From DASQQQ01 sp036390995 (GTDB lineage Bacteria > Actinomycetota > UBA4738 > HRBIN12), in assembly GCA_036390995.1 (NCBI GenBank), contig DASWAT010000171.1:1-15022 (forward strand): DNA of 15,022 bases, read 5' to 3'. Position 1 is the first letter of the stretch. Each line of letters starts with the position of its first letter. The position numbers and the translations under genes are program-made. The notes under the pieces are model-generated. The model was not told the origin of the DNA and ran no database searches. It saw only the letters and a program-made list of their open reading frames with translations. Of this stretch, positions 6,072 to 12,341 are shown piece after piece.

Positions 6072-7402
6072 GCGAGCGGACGGCGGCCGGGGAGATCGAC
6101 ACCGACGTCCTGGTCGTCGGCGCGGGGATCGCCGGGCTCCAAGCGGCGCTCGATCTGGCCGACCAGGGCAACCGGGTGCTCCTGGTCGAGCGGGAGGCGA
6201 GCATCGGAGGCCGGATGATCGCGCTCTCGAAGGTCTTCCCCACGATGGACTGCTCGAGCTGCATCACCACGCCGAAGATGTCGTCCGCCGCCCACCACGA
6301 GCTCGTGACGACCTTCACCTACACCGACGTCGGGTCGGTGGAACCGGCCGGCCGAGGGTTCGAGGCCACCATCGTGCGCCGTCCCCGCTACGTGGACGAG
6401 GAGGCGTGCATCGGCTGTCGCCTGTGCGAGTACGCGTGCCCCGTCGACGTGCCGCACGAGTTCGACGGCGGCCTGGGCGCCCGGCGCGCCGTCTACATCC
6501 CCTTCGGGACCGCGATCCCGCAGAAGGCCGTCGTCGACCTTCCGAACTGCATCCTGTGCGGAAAATGCGAGAAGGCCTGCCCCACCGACGCCATCGACTT
6601 CCTCCAGGAGCCCGAGACGATCACCGTGCGGGCTCGCGCCGTCGTCCTGACCACCGGGTACCGGCCGACCCCCACGGGAGCCAAGAAGGAGTACGGGGCG
6701 GGCAGGATCTCGAACGTGATCGGCGGGCTCGACATGGAGCGCCTGCTCTCGCCGAACGGGCCCTACGGGCGGGTGCTGCGGCCCTCGGACGGGAAGGTCC
6801 CGGAGAACATCGCGTACGTGCAGTGCGCCGGCTCCCGCGACGAGACGCTCGGCGTGCCGTACTGCTCGCGCGTCTGCTGCATGTACGCCGTGAAGCAGGC
6901 GATGCTCCTGTCGGGCTCGCTGCCGGTGGCCGACATCACGATCTACTACATGGACATCCGCGCGTTCGGGAAGGGCTACGAGGAGTTCTTCCAGACCGCC
7001 CGGTCGATGGGCATCAACTTCGTGAAGGCCAAGGTCGCCCGGATCCACGAGCGTCCCGACGGGGACCTGGACCTGCGCGTCGAGCTCGAGGAGGACGACG
7101 GCCGTGTCGAGGACGTCACGCACGATCTCGTCGTGCTCTCCGTCGGCCTGCAGCCGGGCGACGACGTCCGGCGGTTCGCGCCGGTCTCCACGGACGCCTA
7201 CGGGTTCGTGCGGTCGGCCGATCCGGCGCTCGATGCGACCGCGACCGACGTCCCCGGCCTGTTCGCGGCGGGGACGGCGCTGGCCCCGAAGGACATCGTG
7301 GACACGGTCGCGGAGGCGAGCGCCGTCGCGATGCGGGTCGCCGCGTACCTGCGCGAAACGGCGACGCCGGCCGGGGAGTTGGTGGGCGTGGCCCATGGAT
7401 GA
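6068..7402 (+). CDS. hdrA: HdrA-like FAD/iron-sulfur protein 1 (QmoA-like)
   Basis: This 444-residue flavoprotein starts at GTG 6068, overlapping the previous stop. The FAD-binding Rossmann motif VVGAGIAGLQAALDLA lies at 16-31 and a GGRM turn at 47-50. The HdrA signature PTMDCSSCITTPKM (Cys62, Cys65) is followed by an inserted ferredoxin domain with two complete [4Fe-4S] motifs, CIGCRLCEYACP (Cys114-124) and CILCGKCEKACP (Cys161-171). The later YVQCAGSR and YCSRVCCM (Cys253, 266, 270, 271) are also typical HdrA ligands. The C-terminus LFAAGTALAPKDIVDTVAEAS closes the FAD domain. It lacks the N-terminal extension of full HdrA, as QmoA does. Such proteins route or bifurcate electrons between partner subunits. 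Here the partner set (MvhD-like, second HdrA, QmoC-like) predicts a soluble arm docked on a membrane subunit. Confidence 0.88.
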   Translation: MSERTAAGEIDTDVLVVGAGIAGLQAALDLADQGNRVLLVEREASIGGRMIALSKVFPTMDCSSCITTPKMSSAAHHELVTTFTYTDVGSVEPAGRGFEATIVRRPRYVDEEACIGCRLCEYACPVDVPHEFDGGLGARRAVYIPFGTAIPQKAVVDLPNCILCGKCEKACPTDAIDFLQEPETITVRARAVVLTTGYRPTPTGAKKEYGAGRISNVIGGLDMERLLSPNGPYGRVLRPSDGKVPENIAYVQCAGSRDETLGVPYCSRVCCMYAVKQAMLLSGSLPVADITIYYMDIRAFGKGYEEFFQTARSMGINFVKAKVARIHERPDGDLDLRVELEEDDGRVEDVTHDLVVLSVGLQPGDDVRRFAPVSTDAYGFVRSADPALDATATDVPGLFAAGTALAPKDIVDTVAEASAVAMRVAAYLRETATPAGELVGVAHG

Positions 7403-9251
7403 GCAGGGCGTGCCCCGGCGCATCGGCGTGTACGTCTGCCACTGCGGCGGCAACATCAGCGACGTCGTCGACGTGGAGACGGTCACCGATCGGGCCGGCG
7501 CCGACGAGGACGTCGTGATCGCCCGGCACCTGCCCTTCATGTGCTCGGACGAGGGCCAGACGACGATCGAGAAGGACATCGCCGAGCTCGGCCTGGACCG
7601 CGTCGTCGTGGCCGCCTGCACCCCGAGCCTGCACGAGACGACGTTCCGGCGCACCGTGTCCCGGGCCGGCCTGAACGCCTACCTGTACCAGCACGCGAAC
7701 ATCCGCGAGCAGGTCAGCTGGGCGCACGTCCACGACCACGCCGCGGCGACCGAGAAGGCCGCCCGCGTCGTCCAGGCCGCGATCGCGAAGGCCGCCTCGC
7801 TGCACGAGCTCGACATGGTCCGCGTGGCCGCCGTCCATCGCGCGCTCGTGGTCGGCGGGGGCGTGGCCGGGCTCCGCGCGGCCCTCGACCTCGCGCGCTT
7901 CGGGATGGAGGTCGTGCTGGTCGAGCGTTCGAAGGTGCTCGGCGGACACACGCTGCGGCTCGGACGGACGTATCCGACCGAGGAACCCGGCCGGGCGCTC
8001 GTGGAGCGTCTCGCCGCCGCGGTGCGGGCGGAGCCGCTCGTCGACGTCCGGCTCTCGACGGAGGTCACGGGCGTCTCCGGCTACGTCGGCGACTTCCAGG
8101 TGACCCTGCACTCCGTCGCCCCCTCCGGGAACGGATCGGCGGGGAGCGACGAGGTCGAGGTCGGCGCGATCGTGCTCGCGACCGGATTCCGGGACTACGA
8201 GCCCGCCGCCGGCGAGTACGGGTTCGGCGGTCCGGGCGTGGTCACCCTCGCTGCGTTCCAGGAGCGGCTGTACGCGGAAGAGCCGGATGGCGACCTCGCC
8301 GCCGCGCTCGGGATGCAAGGACCCGTCCGCGCCGTGGCGTTCCTGCACTGCGTGGGCAGCCGCCAGGCCGAAGGCATCGATGGCGGCGACGGCGAGCTGA
8401 ACACGTATTGCTCGCGTGTGTGTTGCACCGCGAGCGTGCGCGCCGCCGCCGAGACCCGTCGGCGGTTCCCAGACGTGCGCGTCGTGGACGTCTTCCGGGA
8501 CATCCGCACGTACGCCCGCGACCAGGAGGATGCGTACCGCGCGGCCGGCCAGGCGGGCGTCCTGTTCGTTCGTCTGCCGAACGACGAGCGCGCGCGGGTG
8601 GAGACCGCGGCGGCCGAGGATCCCTACCCGCTGCTGGTTCGGGCCCGCGACTCGCTGACGTTCGGGGCGGAGCTCGAGCTGCCGGTCGACGTGGTCGTGC
8701 TGGCCACCGGCATGGAGCCGGGAGGCGCCGACGCGCTCGTGGCAGCGACGAAGGCCCCGACGGGGGCCGACGGGTTCCTCCTGGAGGTCCATCCCAAGCT
8801 CCGTCCCGTCGAGAGCGCGACCCCCGGGATCCTGCTGGCGGGGACGGCCCGGGGACCGATGGACATCACGGAGAGCACGACGTCGGCGTCGGCCGCGGCG
8901 GCCAAGGTCGCGACGCTGCTGGCCCGCGACCAGGTCGAGATGGAGCCGTTCGTGGCGAAGGTGGATCCCTCGCGCTGCTCGGGGAACGGGGCGTGCGTGA
9001 GCGCGTGTCCGTACGCGGGAGCGATCGGGCTCCAGGAGCTCGAGCTCGAGGACGGCGTGGTCGAGCAGCGCGCGTACGTGAACCCGGTGGCGTGCAAAGG
9101 CTGCGGCGCGTGCGTGGCCGTCTGCCCGAACGGCGCCATCGACGTCCAGGGGTGGGAGATCCCCCAGTACGTCGCGATGGTCGACGCGATCACGGCCGAT
9201 GACGCCACCCCGGTGCCCGTCGGCGCCGGAACGGAGGCGGGGTCCTCATGA
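7395..9251 (+). CDS. hdrA: HdrA-like FAD/iron-sulfur protein 2 (full-length HdrA/QmoB-like)
   Basis: This is a 618-residue protein. The N-terminal HdrA domain is present (GVYVCHCGGNISDVVDVE, Cys15/17; HLPFMCSDEGQ, Cys50; AACTPSLHETTFR; HANIREQVSW). The FAD domain begins near residue 151 with LVVGGGVAGLRAALDLA, followed by LGGHTLRLGRTYPT. HCVGSR and YCSRVCCT appear near 315-345, and GILLAGTARGPMDITES closes the flavin fold. The C-terminal ferredoxin domain has a first motif CSGNGACVSACP (Cys528, 534, 538), in which the expected second Cys is Asn531, and a complete second motif CKGCGACVAVCP (Cys567-577). Unlike its neighbour it has no CxxC after the GG turn and no inserted ferredoxin. ATG 7395 overlaps the preceding stop by eight bases. 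It would form the second flavoprotein of a Qmo/Hdr-like complex. Confidence 0.9.
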   Translation: MDEQGVPRRIGVYVCHCGGNISDVVDVETVTDRAGADEDVVIARHLPFMCSDEGQTTIEKDIAELGLDRVVVAACTPSLHETTFRRTVSRAGLNAYLYQHANIREQVSWAHVHDHAAATEKAARVVQAAIAKAASLHELDMVRVAAVHRALVVGGGVAGLRAALDLARFGMEVVLVERSKVLGGHTLRLGRTYPTEEPGRALVERLAAAVRAEPLVDVRLSTEVTGVSGYVGDFQVTLHSVAPSGNGSAGSDEVEVGAIVLATGFRDYEPAAGEYGFGGPGVVTLAAFQERLYAEEPDGDLAAALGMQGPVRAVAFLHCVGSRQAEGIDGGDGELNTYCSRVCCTASVRAAAETRRRFPDVRVVDVFRDIRTYARDQEDAYRAAGQAGVLFVRLPNDERARVETAAAEDPYPLLVRARDSLTFGAELELPVDVVVLATGMEPGGADALVAATKAPTGADGFLLEVHPKLRPVESATPGILLAGTARGPMDITESTTSASAAAAKVATLLARDQVEMEPFVAKVDPSRCSGNGACVSACPYAGAIGLQELELEDGVVEQRAYVNPVACKGCGACVAVCPNGAIDVQGWEIPQYVAMVDAITADDATPVPVGAGTEAGSS

Positions 9252-9541
9252 GCGGCGGGAAGAAGCCGGGCACGATCGCAGCCTTCAAGGAGCGTCACGG
9301 CCAGGCCTCCGCGGACCTGCTCGAGCGGGTCCGCGAGCAGAACCACGTGAAGGCCGCGGTCCGACGGGCGCTCGCGAACGGACCGATGACGCCGCCGGAG
9401 GTCGCCGAGGCCGCGGAGATCTCTCCCCGCGAGGCACTGTGGATGCTGATCGCCCTGCGGAAGTACGGCGTCGTCGAGGAGGACGGGCAGGACGGCGACT
9501 ACGTCCGGTACGCCTTGAGCGGGAAGGACCCCCGGACATGA
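9248..9541 (+). CDS. Small winged-helix-like protein of the Hdr/Qmo-like operon
   Basis: At 97 residues this protein has a basic N-terminus and a body that reads as a winged helix: helix RVREQNHVKAAVRRALA, then MTPPEVAEAAEISPREALWMLIALRKYGVVEE (helix-turn-helix with recognition-like helix), then a beta wing DGDYVRYAL. It has no cysteines. It overlaps the HdrA stop (ATGA at 9248) and the QmoC-like start (ATGA at 9538), so it is made in step with the complex subunits. That position favours an assembly, docking or redox-protein accessory role as much as DNA binding. I do not recognise a named family. Confidence 0.75.
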   Translation: MSGGKKPGTIAAFKERHGQASADLLERVREQNHVKAAVRRALANGPMTPPEVAEAAEISPREALWMLIALRKYGVVEEDGQDGDYVRYALSGKDPRT

Positions 9542-10737
9542 GGGCGACGATGGAGGAGACGCGGACGGCACCGGTTCGGGTCGAGGGGAGCCTCCTCCCC
9601 GAGCTGCAGCGCTTCGGCGCCGCGGACATCTCGGCCTGCTTCAACTGCGGCAACTGCACCGCGGTCTGCCCGCTCTCGACCGGGGACGGCGCCTTCCCCC
9701 GCAGGATCATCCGATACGCGCAGCTCGGGATGCGCGACGAGCTCCTGGCGAGCCACGAGCTCTGGGCGTGTTACGGCTGCGGAGAGTGCACGCAGACCTG
9801 CCCCCGCCAGGCCGATCCGGCCGACTTCATGGCGTCGGCGCGCCGGTACGCCGTGGCGAGCTACGACCGGACAGGCCTGGCCCGGCGCCTCGCGACGTCC
9901 GCCGCGTTCGCCGTGGTCTTCATCGGCCTGCTCGTGACGGTGCTCGCCGCGTTCATGTACCGGGCCCATCGCCCGGTTACCGGAGACGAGCTCGCGGTCT
10001 TCGAGTTCGTCCCGGCCGGGTTCATCCACGATCTGGGCATCGCCGTGATGGCGATCTTCGGGCTCGGCGCGATCGCCGGCCTCGTCGAGATGAGCCGGCG
10101 GCTCTCCCGGCGGGCCCGGGGCGCGGGACGCGCTCGGCCCCCGATCGGCCGAGTCGGCGAGGCGGCGTGGTACGCCGTGGGCCGCGAATCGATCGGGCAG
10201 GAGCGCATGCGGCGGGACTGCGCCGACGATCCGGACGCGAACCTGCGGCCCTGGTACCAGCGCCGGTGGTTCATCCACGCCGCCACGATGTGGGGGTTCC
10301 TGGGGCTCCTTGCGGCCACGATCCTCGACTACCTGCTCGACCTGACCGGCGTGAAGTCGACGGGCGCCGCCCAACCGCTCTGGTATCCGATCCGCCTGCT
10401 CGGGACGCTCGCCGGACTCCTCCTCGTGTACGGCACGTCGGTGTCGATCACCCGGCGGATCCGGCGGACCGACCGCTCGTCGGCCCGCTCGACGGGGCCG
10501 GACTGGTGGTTCCTGTGGCTCCTGTGGCTGGCCGGGGTCACCGGCTTCGTGCTCGAGCTCGCTCTGTACCTGCCCGAGGCGCCGGGCTGGGGCTACCCCG
10601 TGTTCCTCGTCCACGTGGCCATCTCGATGGCCCTGATCCTGCTGGCCCCGTTCGGCAAGTTCGCGCACGCGATCTACCGCCCGGTCGCGCTGGGCGTCCT
10701 CCGGGTGCACAGCCGCGGGGGAGGTGCCTCGGCATGA
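9538..10737 (+). CDS. QmoC-like iron-sulfur and membrane cytochrome-type subunit
   Basis: This is a 399-residue fusion. Residues 1-115 are an HdrC-type domain with two complete [4Fe-4S] motifs, CFNCGNCTAVCP (Cys34-44) and CYGCGECTQTCP (Cys78-88). Residues about 118-141, 161-184, 244-266, 281-304, 323-345 and 352-373 are six membrane helices resembling HdrE/NarI-type cytochrome b. His164, His247, His359 and His377, in or at the ends of helices, are candidate heme ligands. This is the plan of QmoC, which moves electrons between a cytosolic flavoprotein complex and the quinone pool. No HdrB/CCG domain is present. Start ATG 9538 overlaps the preceding gene as ATGA; ATG 9550 is an alternative. It implies that the operon's product is membrane-bound and quinone-linked. 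Confidence 0.88.
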   Translation: MRATMEETRTAPVRVEGSLLPELQRFGAADISACFNCGNCTAVCPLSTGDGAFPRRIIRYAQLGMRDELLASHELWACYGCGECTQTCPRQADPADFMASARRYAVASYDRTGLARRLATSAAFAVVFIGLLVTVLAAFMYRAHRPVTGDELAVFEFVPAGFIHDLGIAVMAIFGLGAIAGLVEMSRRLSRRARGAGRARPPIGRVGEAAWYAVGRESIGQERMRRDCADDPDANLRPWYQRRWFIHAATMWGFLGLLAATILDYLLDLTGVKSTGAAQPLWYPIRLLGTLAGLLLVYGTSVSITRRIRRTDRSSARSTGPDWWFLWLLWLAGVTGFVLELALYLPEAPGWGYPVFLVHVAISMALILLAPFGKFAHAIYRPVALGVLRVHSRGGGASA

Positions 10738-11174
10738 CCTCGACGGTGCAGGGGATGCCCCCCGCGGTCGTCGAGGAGATCGCGTCGGACCGGGACGCGG
10801 AGGGCAACCCCGTCCACCACGGCTGGCCCCCGTGCGGCAGCAGGCGACGCTGGATGGCCCCGTTCGTGCTCGTGCTGCTCGCCGAGGGGAAGGCGCACGG
10901 GTACGCGCTGATCGGCCGGCTCCGGGAGATGGGCGTGTCCGAGGGCGAGATCGACGTCGGACAGGTCTACCGGACGCTCCACTGCTTGGAGAACCTCGGC
11001 CACGTGGTGTCGAGCTGGTCCGACGATCCGGCCGGCCCCCGGCGTCGCGACTACGAGCTGACCGATGCCGGCCGTGCGGCGCTCGTGGAATGGGAGGCCG
11101 TGATGCAGGAGCGTGTCCGGCTCATCCGCGAGTTCGAGACGCGGTACCGACGATCGACGTGGAAGGAGCGGTGA
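10734..11174 (+). CDS. PadR-family transcriptional regulator
   Basis: This is a 146-residue protein. After a 40-residue N-terminal extension it has the PadR winged helix: FVLVLLAEGKAHGYALIGRLREMGV, then VGQVYRTLHCLENLGHVVSSW, the wing RRRDYELTDAGRAAL, and a C-terminal helix for dimerisation. PadR proteins are mostly dimeric repressors released by small ligands. The ATGA overlap with the QmoC-like gene puts it on the sulfur-operon transcript, so autoregulation of that operon is the natural guess. Two cysteines stand out, Cys34 in the extension (WPPCGSRRR) and Cys84 in the DNA-binding half (RTLHCLEN). They could sense persulfide or oxidants, but that is inference from the neighbourhood. An AAGGAG site for the following gene lies in its last codons. 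Confidence 0.88.
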   Translation: MTSTVQGMPPAVVEEIASDRDAEGNPVHHGWPPCGSRRRWMAPFVLVLLAEGKAHGYALIGRLREMGVSEGEIDVGQVYRTLHCLENLGHVVSSWSDDPAGPRRRDYELTDAGRAALVEWEAVMQERVRLIREFETRYRRSTWKER

Positions 11175-11179
11175 GGAAC

Positions 11180-11689
11180 ATGACCCCAGCGGCACGAACG
11201 ATCCAGGAGGAGCACGAGGCCTTCCGTCCGCACCTCGAGGCGATCCGACGGCTCGCGGACTCGGTCGGCGAGGCATCGGTCGCGCAGCTCCGTGGGGGTG
11301 TGCGAGACGTGGACGAGTTCCTGGCCCACACGGTGATGCCCCACGCCGTCGCGGAGGGCCGGGTCCTGTTCCCACTGGTCCGCAAGGAGGGAGCGGAGCC
11401 GACGATCGGGGTCCGCATGACGGAGTGCCACGTGCAGCTCGGCCTGCTGCTCGACGAGCTCGAGGCGCTCATCCCCTCGGTGCAAGGCCGGTCTCTGACG
11501 GGGGCCACCGAGCGCAACCTCCGGCGGGTCCTGTACAGCATCCACGCACTCCTCACGGCCCATCTGGCCGAGGTCGACGCGGATCTCGAGCCGCTCCTGG
11601 AGGCCAAGCTCCCGCCAGAAGAGCGCGAGGCGCTGTTCGAAGCGATCGAGAAGTGTGCTCGAGAGGTCGCGAGCCTATACGAGAAGTAA
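11180..11689 (+). CDS. Hemerythrin (HHE) domain-containing protein
   Basis: This is a 169-residue all-helical protein. Likely di-iron ligands are His12, His18 or His50, His55 and Glu59 (HAVAEGRVLFP, the family HxxxExxxLFP element), His84 (TECHVQL) and His128 with Asp133 (AHLAEVDAD). Such domains bind oxygen or nitric oxide, or handle iron, in the cytosol. ATG 11180 has AAGGAG eleven bases upstream. GTG 11171, which overlaps the PadR stop as GTGA, would add three residues and is nearly as likely. As last gene of the sulfur operon it may protect the iron-sulfur subunits from oxygen or NO, or report oxygen; both are inference. Confidence 0.85.
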   Translation: MTPAARTIQEEHEAFRPHLEAIRRLADSVGEASVAQLRGGVRDVDEFLAHTVMPHAVAEGRVLFPLVRKEGAEPTIGVRMTECHVQLGLLLDELEALIPSVQGRSLTGATERNLRRVLYSIHALLTAHLAEVDADLEPLLEAKLPPEEREALFEAIEKCAREVASLYEK

Positions 11690-11709
11690 GGGCGGACAGC
11701 GGCGCGCCC
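11690..11709 (+). terminator. Weak candidate terminator after the sulfur operon
   Basis: GGGCG (11690-11694) and CGCCC (11705-11709) can pair around a 10-base loop directly after the hemerythrin stop. There are only five base pairs and no T-run, so termination here may be partial or Rho-dependent. A fresh promoter follows at once, which supports a transcript boundary. Confidence 0.28.
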
Positions 11710-11710
11710 G

Positions 11711-11739
11711 TTGACCCGGCGGTCGTTGCGGTGCAGGAT
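11711..11739 (+). promoter_or_regulatory. Candidate housekeeping-type promoter for the membrane protein gene
   Basis: TTGACC (11711-11716), a 17-base spacer and CAGGAT (11734-11739) match the -35/-10 layout of an actinobacterial SigA-type promoter, with three of six -10 bases including the final AT. The gene start, GTG 11769, follows a strong purine-rich ribosome binding site (GGGAGGGGAGG, 11753-11763). Confidence 0.5.
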
Positions 11740-11768
11740 GCACCGGACCATCGGGAGGGGAGGGCCGT

Positions 11769-12299
11769 GTGCTGGCGTCCAGCGTCTACCTGATCGTGTT
11801 CCGGATCGTGCACATCGTCTCGGGCGTGACCTGGGGCGGGTCGGTGTTCCTGTTCGTCGTGTTCATCCAGCCGAGCTCGGCGGCGATCGGACCTGCGGCG
11901 GCACCGTTCATGGCAGAGCTCCTGGGCAAGCGCAAGCTCGTGAACGTGATCCTGTGGATCGCCACGTTCACGATCGTCGGCGGGTTGTTCCTCTACTGGC
12001 ACGACTGGCACCTGTACGGCGGCCTCGGTCGGTTCCTGGACACCGGGTTCGGCATCGGGCTCACGGTGGGCGCGGTCGCGGCTATCCTCGCCTACCTCAT
12101 CGGGCTGTTCGGAACGAAGCCAGGGGTCGACCGCCTGCTTGCGCTCGGCCGGCAGGTCGCAGAGGCAGGCGGGCCGCCGACGCCCGAGATCGCCGCCGAG
12201 CTCCCCGCGCTCCAGGCTCGGCTGAAGGTGCTGGCCCGCACGAGCCTGGCGCTCATCGCCATCGCCGTGCTGGCCATGGCCACCGCCCGGGTCTGGTAA
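11769..12299 (+). CDS. Four-helix integral membrane protein (DUF2269/CopD-like)
   Basis: This 176-residue protein has four membrane helices at about 6-32, 57-77, 93-115 and 156-174. The first helix, FRIVHIVSGVTWGGSVFLFVVFIQP, has the His-x3-Ser-G-x2-WGG pattern of small CopD/DUF2269-type membrane proteins; His15 is buried in the helix. A soluble, Ala/Pro-rich loop lies at 116-155. No function is established for such proteins, and copper or heme involvement is speculation. GTG 11769 is chosen for its strong ribosome binding site and the promoter 30 bases upstream. It is a separate unit from the sulfur operon and ends 42 bases before the helicase. Confidence 0.72.
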   Translation: MLASSVYLIVFRIVHIVSGVTWGGSVFLFVVFIQPSSAAIGPAAAPFMAELLGKRKLVNVILWIATFTIVGGLFLYWHDWHLYGGLGRFLDTGFGIGLTVGAVAAILAYLIGLFGTKPGVDRLLALGRQVAEAGGPPTPEIAAELPALQARLKVLARTSLALIAIAVLAMATARVW

Positions 12300-12328
12300 C
12301 GCGGCTCCGTCGTGTCGGGGCGCGCTGG

Positions 12329-12334
12329 TAGCCT
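12329..12334 (+). promoter_or_regulatory. Candidate leaderless -10 element of the UvrD2-like gene
   Basis: TAGCCT stands seven bases before ATG 12342, and no ribosome binding site is present. This is the spacing expected for a -10 hexamer whose transcript begins at the start codon. A -35 is not obvious. It also argues for ATG 12342 over the upstream in-frame GTG 12312. Confidence 0.4.
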
Positions 12335-12341
12335 CGCGCGC

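Noticed and set aside
5888..8792. Two overlapping minus-strand frames of 558 and 588 codons opposite the HdrA genes
   Set aside because: The HdrA genes show full motif sets on the plus strand. The antisense frames are products of high GC and contain no recognisable domain.
9538..10737. Reading the operon as a methanogen-type CoB-CoM heterodisulfide reductase or a hydrogenase
   Set aside because: There is no HdrB/CCG domain and no hydrogenase large or small subunit motif. The membrane subunit and the neighbouring TusA and DsrE-like genes point to sulfur carriers and quinones instead.
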